A stretch of 64,000 bases of DNA from an uncultured Prevotellaceae bacterium (GCA_900314715.1 OMWI01000020.1:25793-89792); one strand, 5' to 3'. Shown: positions 54,459 to 63,926, numbered from the stretch's first letter. Notes: generated by a model from the sequence alone, not told the origin. Made by a program: numbers and translations.

Positions 54459-54611
54459 TCAAATGATTCATCTATTAGAACAAAATAATGAGTTACGATT
54501 GTAAACATATCATTTTTTGGGCAAAAATATATGCTTTATCCGTGCTAAAACTATGCTTTACAAACGGAAAAACAGTACTTTTTTCGAGGAAAAAGATGGT
54601 TTTCATTCCTC
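54459..54611. repeat. 22-base periodic dyad array 6 (seven units, one of 21)
   Basis: Units start at 54459, 54481 (21 bases), 54502, 54524, 54546, 54568 and 54590. Cores include TAAACATATCATTTT, AAAATATATGCTTTA, TAAAACTATGCTTTA and AAAAAGATGGTTTT. The sequence class resembles arrays 1 and 2. It lies between the nagB promoter and the small-RNA terminator; the rest of 54612-54800 holds nothing I recognise. Confidence 0.75.
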
Positions 54612-54805
54612 TATTATATCACTCAAAACACACAAGTAACTGATTGTCAATTGATTGATAAACCACCGCTATTTTTCATTATTTCACACTACGTTTAAAA
54701 AGTTTTGAAATAACGGCTGGAATTTGCATCAAAATTGCGAAATTACATGACAAAGCAAGAAACAATAGCAAGAAGTTTGAGACGTGAAAACAAGTAAGCC
54801 ATAAA

Positions 54806-54901
54806 AGTAAAAAACGCCTCTATGTTGATAGAGACGTTTTAACATTTTTGCTGTTTTGGTACATTCCTTAGAGTAGTTATGCTTCGAAAATCGAATTTTC
54901 A
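54806..54901 (-). ncRNA. Probable small RNA of about 95 nt
   Basis: On the minus strand a full promoter at 54938-54907 is followed about 65 bases later by a 13-bp hairpin with a tetraloop (54840-54811; AAAACGTCTCTAT / ATAGAGGCGTTTT, with one G-T pair) and a run of six T (54814-54809). On the plus strand the same stem would have a C-A mismatch and no T-run, so the leftward direction is favoured. No open frame of useful length lies between; the 5' part can form GAAAAT-tcg-ATTTTC. It matches no RNA family I know. Confidence 0.65.
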
Positions 54902-54906
54902 ATGTG

Positions 54907-54938
54907 CAAATTTAGAAATGAAATTGATAAAAATCAAA
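54907..54938 (-). promoter_or_regulatory. Promoter of the small RNA
   Basis: Minus strand TTTG (54938-54935), 20 bases, TAAATTTG (54914-54907): a full consensus match with no protein gene behind it. Confidence 0.75.
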
Positions 54939-55095
54939 AAAAACGCGTTTTTTTGCAAATTAAATTACGTAAACGTTTACGACTCATATAACCGAAAAAC
55001 GCCCCGCTTTCCTCCTTCCCAGATATGATATGAGTCACCAAATATTTACGAAGGTCATGAAAATAAGGTTTATTCAACATTATTTAAATAAATTA

Positions 55096-55127
55096 TTTCC
55101 GTAAGAAAGAAAATATCAGTAACTTTG
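55096..55127 (+). promoter_or_regulatory. Promoter of the kdsA operon
   Basis: TTTC (one change from TTTG) at 55096-55099, 20 bases, TAACTTTG at 55120-55127; the ATG is at 55148. Confidence 0.7.
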
Positions 55128-55147
55128 CCATTCAAAACCAAAAAGAA

Positions 55148-55903
55148 ATGACACGACCAATTTTCATTGCGGGTCCTTGCGTAATTGAATCGAAGGAATT
55201 ATTAGATAACGTAGCACAAGAAATTTGTAGAATCAACCAAAAATTTGGCACGAATATTGTATTCAAGTCTTCGTTTGACAAAGCCAATCGCACATCCATC
55301 CACTCCTATCGTGGACCTGGCATTGACAAAGGTTTGCAAATGCTTGCTGATGTCAAGGACAAATACGGCTTACAAATTTTGACCGACATTCATGAGAGTT
55401 GGCAAGCTGACGCCGTTGGAAAAGTATGCGACGTGATACAGATACCCGCCTTTCTATGTAGGCAAACCGACTTATTGGTTGCTGCCGCACGCACGGGGAA
55501 AGTCGTGAACATCAAAAAGGCTCAATTCCTCAGCGGAAAAGACATGAGGTATCCCGTAGAAAAAGCCTTGGATGCAGGCGCAAAGGAAGTATGGTTGACC
55601 GAAAGAGGCAATTCATTTGGCTATAACAATTTGGTAGTTGATTTCAGGAACATTCCTGACATGAAAGAAATCGTTCCTCGCGTCATCATGGATTGTACTC
55701 ATAGCGTACAACGTCCAGGTGCTGGAGATGGAAAGACAAGCGGTGACCGTAAATATATCCCCGCGATGGCTCTTGCGGCAAAAGCATTTGGCGCTACGGG
55801 ATATTTCTTCGAAGTACACCCTAATCCTGACGAAGGTTTGAGTGATGGCCCAAACATGTTGGAACTCGCTCGCTTGGAACAACTGATTGAACAATTATTA
55901 TGA
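55148..55903 (+). CDS. kdsA: 3-deoxy-8-phosphooctulonate synthase
   Basis: Condenses arabinose-5-phosphate and phosphoenolpyruvate to Kdo-8-phosphate for lipopolysaccharide inner core and lipid A assembly. 251 residues. IAGPCVIESKE near 7, KSSFDKANRTSIHSYRGPG near 40 and DCTHSVQRPGAGDGKTSG near 181 are the KdsA-typical substrate loops. A Cys in FIAGPC is a possible metal ligand. It overlaps the next gene, which makes its substrate, by 4 bases. Confidence 0.95.
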   Translation: MTRPIFIAGPCVIESKELLDNVAQEICRINQKFGTNIVFKSSFDKANRTSIHSYRGPGIDKGLQMLADVKDKYGLQILTDIHESWQADAVGKVCDVIQIPAFLCRQTDLLVAAARTGKVVNIKKAQFLSGKDMRYPVEKALDAGAKEVWLTERGNSFGYNNLVVDFRNIPDMKEIVPRVIMDCTHSVQRPGAGDGKTSGDRKYIPAMALAAKAFGATGYFFEVHPNPDEGLSDGPNMLELARLEQLIEQLL

Positions 55904-56871
55904 AGGAAGAAACATATAGTGAATATCATGTAAGAGGATTTGCCGAACGTTGTCTTCGTGAAGAGGCAGATGCTATACTCGACCTGATTCCTCAACTTGA
56001 CGAGCATTTTGACAAAGCCGTTGAGATGATGCATCATTGTCGGGGAAAGGTTATCGTTACTGGCGTTGGCAAGAGTGGAAATATCGGCGCTAAGATTGCC
56101 GCAACACTCGCCTCTACGGGAACACCCGCCTTTTATGTCAATCCATTGGATGTCTATCATGGCGACTTGGGTGTCATCACCAAAGATGATATTGTGCTTG
56201 CATTGAGCAATTCAGGACAAACAGACGAGTTGTTGCGTTTCATTCCAATCGTTCTTCACATGAACGTGCCGATTATCAGTATGACAGGAAACAGTAATTC
56301 TCTGCTTGCCAAATATAGTGACTCGCACATCAAGGTGAAAGTCAAGAAAGAGGCTTGTCCGTTGAATCTTGCTCCTACCAGTAGCACTACTGCCATGTTG
56401 GCAATGGGCGACGCATTGGCAATCGCCTTGATGCAAGTAAGGAATTTCCAACCGCAAGACTTCGCACACTTACATCCAGGCGGAGAACTTGGAAAGCGAT
56501 TGTTGACAACCGCTTCCGACGTGATGCGTTCGAATGATTTGCCTATCATCCCACAAGAAATGCATTTGGGAGAAGCCATTATTCATGTGAGCAAAGGTAA
56601 GTTAGGATTGGGCGTTTCATTGGAAGACGGCAAGGTCATAGGATTGATTACAGACGGAGACATCCGTCGTGCGATGGAAAAATGGCAAGCCCAATTCTTC
56701 GACAAGACGGTGAGCGACATCATGACACGACACCCCAAGATGGTATTGCCTGACACCAAGATAACGGAAATACAGAACATCATACACCAAAACAAGGTAC
56801 ATACCGTTTTGGTTGTTGATGAAGAGTTGCATCTGTTGGGTGTAGTCGACCATTATAGTTGTATGATTTAA
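55900..56871 (+). CDS. kdsD: Arabinose-5-phosphate isomerase (KdsD/KpsF/GutQ family)
   Basis: Makes D-arabinose-5-phosphate from ribulose-5-phosphate for KdsA. SIS domain at about 30-180 with VTGVGKSGNIGAKIAATLA, NPLDVYHGDLG and LSNSGQTDELL; two CBS domains follow (about 205-323; DVMRSNDLPIIPQ and DIMTRHPKMVLPD). 323 residues is standard. Start overlaps the kdsA stop (ATGA). Confidence 0.93.
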   Translation: MKEETYSEYHVRGFAERCLREEADAILDLIPQLDEHFDKAVEMMHHCRGKVIVTGVGKSGNIGAKIAATLASTGTPAFYVNPLDVYHGDLGVITKDDIVLALSNSGQTDELLRFIPIVLHMNVPIISMTGNSNSLLAKYSDSHIKVKVKKEACPLNLAPTSSTTAMLAMGDALAIALMQVRNFQPQDFAHLHPGGELGKRLLTTASDVMRSNDLPIIPQEMHLGEAIIHVSKGKLGLGVSLEDGKVIGLITDGDIRRAMEKWQAQFFDKTVSDIMTRHPKMVLPDTKITEIQNIIHQNKVHTVLVVDEELHLLGVVDHYSCMI

Positions 56872-56884
56872 AGAGAGAGAACGA

Positions 56885-58159
56885 ATGAGAATAACAATGA
56901 ACAGGCTTATCTTGTTTTTTGCCTTGATGGCAACTAACATATTGGCGATGGCTCAGACATCGGATTCTCTTATTGTCAACGAGTTGCGGAAAGACGGTGT
57001 TCGTTTTTCCTCCAACAACACAGTAGTTTTACTGAAAAGTGGACAAGAGAAATTCGATGATATGTTTGAAGCCATTCGCCACGCCAAAAGTTCTGTTCAT
57101 TTGGAATATTTTAACTTCAGGAATGATTCCATCGCAAGATGTCTCTTCGAGATACTTGAAGAAAAAGCCAAGGAAGGCGTAGAGATAAGGGCATTGTTTG
57201 ATGCTTTTGGAAATGCCTCCAACAACCGACCCTTGAAGCGCAAACATCTTAAAGCAATACGAGAAAAGGGCGTGGAAATCGTGAAATACGACCCTCTGTG
57301 TTTCCCTTGGATTAATCACGTATTTACAAGAGACCATCGAAAGATTGTGATTGTTGACGGTCAAATCGCCTATACAGGTGGAATGAACGTGGCTGACTAT
57401 TACATCAACGGCACAAAAAAAGTGGGTACGTGGCGAGACATGCATTGCCGAATAGAAGGTGATGAAGTGAATGAATTGCAAAAGATATTCTTGCGAATAT
57501 GGAACAAGGCAACCAAGCAAAACGTTCATGGTGCCAAATACTATCGTGGAATCAGAACGCCAGAGTATTTCACGGGGTTAATTGAAGACACTTGCGAAAC
57601 GGCTGGTAAGAAAATGGTGGGCATCATCAACCGTGAACCTCGTACGAGCAATAAAATCATCCGTCAGTTCTATACGAACGCCATCAACTTTGCCCAAGAT
57701 AGCATCAAGATTATCAATCCTTATCTCACATTGAACCATCAATTGAAAAAGGCTTTGAAGAATGCTGTCAAGAGGGGCGTAAAGGTGGAAATCATGGTGT
57801 CAACGCATAGCGATATTCCATTGACACCCGATTGTGTGTTCTACAACATTCACAAACTCATGAAGAAAGGCGTGGACGTGTGGATGTATCAACCAGGCTT
57901 CCATCATTCCAAGATTATCATGGTAGACGGGAAGTTTTGTACGGTGGGAAGTTCTAACCTCAACTCTCGTAGTTTGAGATGGGATTATGAGGAGAATGCC
58001 GTTATCATAGATCCATGTACAACCGGTGAGTTGAGCAACCTATTCGATACCGACAAGAAAGACTGTTTCAAGTTGACCGAAGAAAGTTGGGATGAATTCC
58101 GAACGCCATGGAATAAGTTTGTGGGATGGTTTGCCCATCTATTGGCTCCATTCCTTTAG
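56885..58159 (+). CDS. Phospholipase D family protein, cardiolipin-synthase-like, with signal peptide
   Basis: 424 residues. Two HKD motifs: HRKIVIVDGQIAYTGGMN near 156 and HSKIIMVDGKFCTVGSSN near 342, each followed by the Asn/Ser residues of the PLD active site. Unlike E. coli ClsA it has one N-terminal hydrophobic segment that looks like a signal peptide (MNRLILFFALMATNILAMAQ), which suggests a periplasmic or membrane-tethered enzyme. Cardiolipin synthase is the likely role; another phosphatidyl transfer or hydrolysis is possible. A second ATG lies four codons in. Confidence 0.82.
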   Translation: MRITMNRLILFFALMATNILAMAQTSDSLIVNELRKDGVRFSSNNTVVLLKSGQEKFDDMFEAIRHAKSSVHLEYFNFRNDSIARCLFEILEEKAKEGVEIRALFDAFGNASNNRPLKRKHLKAIREKGVEIVKYDPLCFPWINHVFTRDHRKIVIVDGQIAYTGGMNVADYYINGTKKVGTWRDMHCRIEGDEVNELQKIFLRIWNKATKQNVHGAKYYRGIRTPEYFTGLIEDTCETAGKKMVGIINREPRTSNKIIRQFYTNAINFAQDSIKIINPYLTLNHQLKKALKNAVKRGVKVEIMVSTHSDIPLTPDCVFYNIHKLMKKGVDVWMYQPGFHHSKIIMVDGKFCTVGSSNLNSRSLRWDYEENAVIIDPCTTGELSNLFDTDKKDCFKLTEESWDEFRTPWNKFVGWFAHLLAPFL

Positions 58160-58193
58160 AGAGAAATAAGTATTAACGAAACATATCAATCAA

Positions 58194-58781
58194 TTGGAAA
58201 GACCGAAAATTGCCATCATCGACCCTAACACATTGGCTGCAATGGGGTTGCGACAGATTCTACAAAACGTAATGCCGATTATAGAAATCGACACATTTGG
58301 TTCGTTTTCCGAATTCGAGTCAACCCATTATGAGGAATACGTGCATTATTTCGTATCTATGCACCTCGTCTTGGAGAATCGTACGTTTTTCCTTACCTAT
58401 CGTCGCAAGACCATCGTATTGACTACGTCGGTAAATCCCAATACACAATTGAGTGATTTCAATTGCATCTGCGTGAACGTACCCGAAAAGCAACTCATTC
58501 GTTCGTTGTTGATATTGGAGCAACATGGTCACAGACATGGTAAAAACATGCCCATGATGGATAATCCGCAGGAGCGCATCTTGTCGGATAGGGAAATAGA
58601 GGTGCTTTCGTTAATCGTACAAGGATATATCAATAAAGAGATAGCTAACCAATTAAACATAGGTATTACCACCGTGATTACGCACAGAAAAAACATCATG
58701 GACAAGTTGGGAATGAAGAGCGTATCTGCCCTGACTATCTATGCGGTGATGCACGGTTATGTGGACATAAACAAAATTTAG
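58194..58781 (+). CDS. LuxR/NarL-type transcription regulator with atypical receiver domain
   Basis: 195 residues from a TTG start (the first ATG would remove the conserved IAIIDPNTLAAMGL strand). The C-terminal GerE-type helix-turn-helix is clear: LSDREIEVLSLIVQGYINKE, then QLNIGITTVITHRKNI. The N-terminal part resembles a receiver domain, but where the phosphorylated Asp should be there is YFVSMHLV with no acidic residue, so control by phosphorylation is doubtful. It lies between the PLD gene and lon, 3 bases before the lon ATG, and may regulate this cluster or a stress response. Target unknown. Confidence 0.78.
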   Translation: MERPKIAIIDPNTLAAMGLRQILQNVMPIIEIDTFGSFSEFESTHYEEYVHYFVSMHLVLENRTFFLTYRRKTIVLTTSVNPNTQLSDFNCICVNVPEKQLIRSLLILEQHGHRHGKNMPMMDNPQERILSDREIEVLSLIVQGYINKEIANQLNIGITTVITHRKNIMDKLGMKSVSALTIYAVMHGYVDINKI

Positions 58782-58783
58782 AC

Positions 58784-61249
58784 ATGAACAAGAAAAGCAA
58801 TACATCCATTCAAATGATAGCAGACTTTGAAGGAGATATTTCCAAATTGTTGGAAGAGAAGTTTGATGGCGAGATGCCCATCCTTGCAACACGCGATATG
58901 GTTGCATTCCCTGGAGTCATTAACCCTATCATCATTGGTAGGGAAACCAGCACGAACCTTATCAAGAAGGCAAACAAGAATCCAGAAATGGTGTTTGCCG
59001 TAATCTGTCAGAAGAAAAGGGAAGTAAACCATCCCTTGCAAGATGACTTATACGAATATGGCGTATTCGCCAAGCTGACTAGGGTATTGGAAATGCCTGG
59101 AAATGAAGGTGCCATGACAGCCATTGTCCAATCGTTTGGTCGTTGTCGTTTGATTAAGATTACCGATGACGAGCCTTATTTGAAAGGTATCGTTGAAAGC
59201 TTACCAGAGGAAATACCTTCCAAGAACGACAAGGTATTCAAGACAGCCATTGACGACTTGCGGAAGCAAACGAAAATATACATTCGTGCCAATGAGGAGA
59301 TTCCTGATGAATCTGAATTTGCCTTGCGTAACATCCACAATGAGATTTTGTCGCTCAACTATATCTGTACGGTGATGCCGTTTAGCGTAACCGACAAGAT
59401 AAAGATGTTGCGTGCAGACTCTCTTTTCGAACGTGTCATTATCTGCCTCAAGGTATTGAACAAGGAAATCCAACTCCTTGAAATTCATCACAACATCGTT
59501 TCAAAGACGCGTGAGGAAATCGACGAACAGCAACGAGAATACTTCCTCCAACAACAAATTAAGAACATTAAGGAGGAATTAGGAAACGGGGAAGGTTCGC
59601 CTGAACGCCATGAGTTGGAAGAAAAAGCGTTGAGAAAGAAATGGCCAGATGACATTCAGATGACTTTCTACAAGGAACTTGATAAGTTGGATATCTTGAA
59701 TCCGCAAGGTCCTGAATATAGCGTGCAACTCAACTATCTACAAACGATGGTCAACCTTCCTTGGAACGAATATACCAAGGACGACCTTGACTTGAAGCGT
59801 GCGCAGAAGATACTCAATAAAGACCACTACGGAATGGAAAAAGTAAAGGAGAGAATCCTTGAGTACATCTCCGTATTGCAATTGCGTGGTGACTTGAAGT
59901 CGCCTATCATTTGCTTGTATGGCCCTCCAGGAGTTGGTAAGACTTCTCTCGGAAAGAGTATTGCCGAAGCCATGAAGCGCAAGTACGTGAGAATCAGTCT
60001 TGGCGGATTGCACGATGAAAGCGAGATTCGCGGACATAGACGTACTTATATCGGTGCCATGCCTGGTAGAATCATCAAGAGCATTCAGAAAGCGGGTTCG
60101 TCAAACCCCGTATTTATCTTGGACGAGATTGATAAGGTGACGCAAAACACCATTAACGGTGACCCGTCATCTGCATTGTTGGAAGTATTGGATCCTGAAC
60201 AAAACAATGCTTTCCACGATAACTATCTCGACGTGGATTACGATTTGTCTAAAGTGCTTTTCATTGCCACCGCAAACGACTTGAATACCATTCCACGACC
60301 ATTGTTGGACCGTATGGAAATCATTGAGGTGAGTGGATATATCACGGAAGAGAAAATCGAGATTGCCAAGCGACACTTGATACCCAAGGAACTTGAAAAT
60401 AATGGATTGAAGAATGTGGGGAGTGTTCCTTCTTTCTCTAAGGCTGCTATTGAAAAAATCATTGAGCAATATTCTCGCGAGAGTGGTGTTCGTCAATTGG
60501 AAAAGCAAATCAACAAAGCATTGCGCAAGTTGGCATTCATGCGAGCTCGCGATGGCTATTTGCCTTACACCAAGATTACGCCCAATGAAATCAACGACTT
60601 GCTCGGTAAGCCTCCGTATTATCGCGACATTTATCAAGGAAACGACTATGCTGGCGTAGTAACGGGATTGGCATGGACAAGTGTTGGCGGTGAAATCCTT
60701 TTCATCGAGACGTCTCTTTCTAAGGGAAAAGCAGGAAAACTCACCCTTACTGGAAACTTAGGCGAAGTAATGAAAGAATCGGCTGTCATTGCCTTGGAAT
60801 ACGTGAAAGCACACGTAGACATCTTGGGTATCGACTACCGCATTTTCGAACAATGGAACATTCACATCCACGTTCCTGAAGGGGCTACTCCAAAAGACGG
60901 GCCTTCGGCTGGTATTACTATCGCAACGTCTATCGCATCAGCACTCACACAACGCAAAGTTCGCAAGAATACTGCCATGACGGGTGAGATAACGCTTCGT
61001 GGAAAGGTGTTGCCTGTTGGTGGAATCAAGGAGAAGATTCTTGCCGCCAAACGTGCTGGTATCACGGATATTCTTATGTGCAAGGACAACAAGAAAGACA
61101 TTGACGAGATTCCCAATGTATATCTCAAGGGTGTTACCTTCCATTATGTAGAGAACGTGAAAGACGTTTGGGAATTTGCCCTTACTGATGAAATTGTGGA
61201 GCACCCCATCGAATTGAAGATTGAGGAAGAAAAGAAGAGTAATGCATAA
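58784..61249 (+). CDS. lon: ATP-dependent Lon protease
   Basis: 821 residues. LonN substrate-binding domain (about 35-240, opening [19 protein letters not shown]), coiled coil, AAA+ domain with Walker [14 protein letters not shown] near 380 and Walker [11 protein letters not shown] near 445, and protease domain with the catalytic Ser in [18 protein letters not shown] near 705 and Lys about 43 residues on in [20 protein letters not shown]. Degrades misfolded and regulatory proteins in the cytosol. It starts 3 bases after the regulator stop and is followed by tgt. Confidence 0.96.
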   Translation: MNKKSNTSIQMIADFEGDISKLLEEKFDGEMPILATRDMVAFPGVINPIIIGRETSTNLIKKANKNPEMVFAVICQKKREVNHPLQDDLYEYGVFAKLTRVLEMPGNEGAMTAIVQSFGRCRLIKITDDEPYLKGIVESLPEEIPSKNDKVFKTAIDDLRKQTKIYIRANEEIPDESEFALRNIHNEILSLNYICTVMPFSVTDKIKMLRADSLFERVIICLKVLNKEIQLLEIHHNIVSKTREEIDEQQREYFLQQQIKNIKEELGNGEGSPERHELEEKALRKKWPDDIQMTFYKELDKLDILNPQGPEYSVQLNYLQTMVNLPWNEYTKDDLDLKRAQKILNKDHYGMEKVKERILEYISVLQLRGDLKSPIICLYGPPGVGKTSLGKSIAEAMKRKYVRISLGGLHDESEIRGHRRTYIGAMPGRIIKSIQKAGSSNPVFILDEIDKVTQNTINGDPSSALLEVLDPEQNNAFHDNYLDVDYDLSKVLFIATANDLNTIPRPLLDRMEIIEVSGYITEEKIEIAKRHLIPKELENNGLKNVGSVPSFSKAAIEKIIEQYSRESGVRQLEKQINKALRKLAFMRARDGYLPYTKITPNEINDLLGKPPYYRDIYQGNDYAGVVTGLAWTSVGGEILFIETSLSKGKAGKLTLTGNLGEVMKESAVIALEYVKAHVDILGIDYRIFEQWNIHIHVPEGATPKDGPSAGITIATSIASALTQRKVRKNTAMTGEITLRGKVLPVGGIKEKILAAKRAGITDILMCKDNKKDIDEIPNVYLKGVTFHYVENVKDVWEFALTDEIVEHPIELKIEEEKKSNA

Positions 61250-61270
61250 TTCATCCCGTTGTTTATCATC

Positions 61271-62398
61271 ATGACATTTGAACTGCAACATACAGACAAT
61301 GCGTCTGACGCAAGGGCTGGCTTGATTACCACGGCACATGGAATCATCAAGACTCCTATCTTCATGCCCGTAGGAACATGCGGGTCGGTGAAGGGCGTAC
61401 ATTTCGAAGAACTTCGTCAGCAGGTGAAAGCGCAAATCATATTGGGCAACACATATCACCTATATCTACGTCCTGGATTAGGGGTTCTCAAAGCTGCTGG
61501 TGGTCTTCATGGCTTCAACGGATGGGAACGCCCTATCCTTACCGATTCTGGTGGTTTTCAGGTTTTCTCGTTGACGGGAATACGCAAGTTGAAAGAGGAG
61601 GGTTGTGAGTTTCGCTCGCACATTGACGGTTCAAAGCATATCTTTACGCCAGAAAACGTGATGGATACTGAGCGTATTATCGGTGCAGACATCATGATGG
61701 CACTCGATGAATGTCCTCCAGGAATGAGCGATTACCAATATGCGAAGAATAGCTTAGGACTCACTCAACGATGGTTGGACAGATGCATCAAGCGATTCAA
61801 CGAAACACAACCGTTATACGGATACGAACAAAGTTTGTTCCCTATCGTTCAAGGGTGTACATTCAAAGACCTAAGACAAGAGGCAGCGAAGTATGTGGCT
61901 GATAAGGGAGCAGACGGAAATGCGATTGGCGGACTGGCAGTTGGAGAACCAACGGAAGTAATGTATGAGATGGTTGAGGTGGTGAACGAAATCCTGCCTA
62001 AAGACAAGCCTCGTTACTTGATGGGTGTGGGAACGCCACAAAATATCTTGGAAGCCATTGAACGCGGCGTGGATATGTTCGATTGCGTGATGCCTACTCG
62101 AAACGGTCGCAATGCAATGCTCTTTACATACAACGGCACAATGAACATGCGAAACAAGAAATGGGAAATGGATTTCTCTCCCATTGATGCAGATGGTTGT
62201 GATGTTGACCGCATCTATACGAAAGCATACCTCCACCATTTGTTTAAGGCTCAAGAACTCTTGGCGATGCAGATTGCCAGCATTCACAACTTGGCATTCT
62301 ACTTACGATTGGTAGGTGACGCACGACAGCATATCATCAATGGCGATTTTGTGGCATGGAAGCATTCCATCATCGACCAATTAGGAAAAAGAATATAA
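61271..62398 (+). CDS. tgt: tRNA-guanine transglycosylase lacking the usual zinc cysteines
   Basis: Exchanges G34 for preQ1 in tRNAs with GUN anticodons. 375 residues from the ATG at 61271; an upstream TTG is less likely. Catalytic strings are present: LTDSGGFQVFSL near 90, GALAVGEP-like GGLAVGEPTEVMYE near 225, and FDCVMPTRNGRNAML near 275. The zinc region, normally CxCxxC, reads DADGCDVDRIYTKAYLHHL, with a single Cys; the final His (IASIHNLAFY) remains. Loss of zinc ligands may be a lineage trait. It sits between lon and the Lpt permease gene. Confidence 0.9.
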   Translation: MTFELQHTDNASDARAGLITTAHGIIKTPIFMPVGTCGSVKGVHFEELRQQVKAQIILGNTYHLYLRPGLGVLKAAGGLHGFNGWERPILTDSGGFQVFSLTGIRKLKEEGCEFRSHIDGSKHIFTPENVMDTERIIGADIMMALDECPPGMSDYQYAKNSLGLTQRWLDRCIKRFNETQPLYGYEQSLFPIVQGCTFKDLRQEAAKYVADKGADGNAIGGLAVGEPTEVMYEMVEVVNEILPKDKPRYLMGVGTPQNILEAIERGVDMFDCVMPTRNGRNAMLFTYNGTMNMRNKKWEMDFSPIDADGCDVDRIYTKAYLHHLFKAQELLAMQIASIHNLAFYLRLVGDARQHIINGDFVAWKHSIIDQLGKRI

Positions 62399-62414
62399 CT
62401 CACTACTCGAAGGA

Positions 62415-63668
62415 ATGGAGAAGAAATATCAGACGTGGTACAGAAATACGGTTCGATTCATCAAGAATGGCTATGCCCGAATGAAACGACTATGGGCAAC
62501 GCTGTGCGATAAGATGCGTTGGCTTGTACCTATCTTCCAATGGTTGGGAAAGAAACTCAGTTTTCTCAACCCTCGTAACTATATCCAAATACTCGACTGG
62601 TACATCATCAAGAAATTCATCGGAACGTATTTCTATTCGATTATCTTGATTATCTCCATTTCCATTGTCATTGACATCAACGAGAACTTAGCGAAATTCA
62701 CGGAATACCATGCGCCGCTGAAAGCCATCGTTTTCGATTATTACATGAATTTCGTTCCGTATTTTGCCAACCTATTCAGTCCCTTGTTTGTCTTCATTGC
62801 CGTGATTTTCTTCACGTCTAAGTTGGCTGGCAACTCTGAAATTATCTCCATGTTGGCGGCGGGTGTCTCGTTCAAGCGACTCATGAAACCCTACATGTTG
62901 TCTTGTATCTTCATTTCCTTGCTCTCGTTCTATCTGAGTGCCTATGTGATTCCGCACGGCACCGTGATTCGTCAAAACTTCGAGTCGATATACAAGAACA
63001 AGAAGAAGATTATGTCTGCCGATAACGTACAATTACAAGTTGGTCAAGGTATTATCGCACACATACAACATTATGACAACGAGATTAAAAGGGGTTATGG
63101 ATTCTCACTTGATAAATTTGAAAACAAGAAGTTAGTGAGTCACATGACCGCCATGGATATTCAATACGATACCATCTCTGATTCGAAGTATCATTGGAAA
63201 GCACGTAATTGGAAGATTCGTGAATTGAGGGGACTACGAGAATATATCACCAACGGCGCATTGAAAGATACGGTCATCATGATGGAACCTACCGACTTGG
63301 TTTACTCTAAGGGACAACAAGAAACGTTTACCAGTCCTGAATTGAAGGAATACATTTCCAAGCAGATAAACCGAGGAAGTAGCAATATCGCGCAATACCA
63401 AGTGGAATATCACAAGCGTATTGCCACCTCTTTCGCCTCATTCATCCTCACCACGATAGGTTTGTCGTTATCATCTCGCAAGCGCAAGGGCGGTATGGGA
63501 TTGTACTTAGGAATAGGGTTGGCATTGAGTTTCAGTTATATCATGTTGCAAACCGTCTCTTCCACATTCGCCATCAATGCCAATGCATCACCGATGTTGG
63601 CAGCATGGATTCCTAATATGATTTTCGCCGTAATAGCCTACTTCTGCTATCGTAAAGCGCCAAATTAA
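62415..63668 (+). CDS. LptF/LptG-family lipopolysaccharide export permease
   Basis: 417 residues. YjgP/YjgQ architecture: membrane helices near 72-95, 108-140 and 160-185, a periplasmic jellyroll at about 190-320, then three helices at the end (SFASFILTTIGLSLS ... MIFAVIAYFCYR). The first 60 residues (ARMKRLWATLCDKMR) are a basic extension. Works with LptB to move LPS from the inner membrane. LptF and LptG cannot be separated reliably by eye. Its presence with kdsA and kdsD gives the cluster an LPS theme. Confidence 0.88.
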   Translation: MEKKYQTWYRNTVRFIKNGYARMKRLWATLCDKMRWLVPIFQWLGKKLSFLNPRNYIQILDWYIIKKFIGTYFYSIILIISISIVIDINENLAKFTEYHAPLKAIVFDYYMNFVPYFANLFSPLFVFIAVIFFTSKLAGNSEIISMLAAGVSFKRLMKPYMLSCIFISLLSFYLSAYVIPHGTVIRQNFESIYKNKKKIMSADNVQLQVGQGIIAHIQHYDNEIKRGYGFSLDKFENKKLVSHMTAMDIQYDTISDSKYHWKARNWKIRELRGLREYITNGALKDTVIMMEPTDLVYSKGQQETFTSPELKEYISKQINRGSSNIAQYQVEYHKRIATSFASFILTTIGLSLSSRKRKGGMGLYLGIGLALSFSYIMLQTVSSTFAINANASPMLAAWIPNMIFAVIAYFCYRKAPN

Positions 63669-63926
63669 CATGTAGGAAGGAGGTTTATGAAGGTGGAAGG
63701 AGGAATTATGAAGGTGGAAGTAAGCAACAAAGTTGCGGAAAAAAGTATGAAGGAAAGAAGTACTTCAACCATTAAACCTTCATTACTGCGCGAAGCGCAC
63801 TACTTCATCCTTCATAATTCAAACATCATACATCATAATAACTTCATACATCTCACATAATAACTTGATAACTGCGCGAAGCGCACAACTTCATCCATCA
63901 AAATTCACACTTCACACATCAAAACA
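63669..63926. repeat. Spacer of short repeats with two copies of a GCGCGAAGCGC hairpin
   Basis: ACTGCGCGAAGCGCAC, followed by (t/a)ACTTCATCC, occurs at 63785-63810 and again at 63871-63896; each can form a TGCGC-gaa-GCGCA hairpin. The rest consists of TGAAGGTGGAAG repeats on the left (63683-63721) and TTCATACATC / AACTTCATAC-type repeats on the right. No open frame. It forms the leader region of the DEAD-box gene. Confidence 0.7.

Noticed and set aside
8798-54611. 22-base arrays considered as CRISPR arrays
   Set aside because: Units are contiguous with no alternation of constant repeat and unique spacer of CRISPR length, the units are degenerate, and no cas gene is present.
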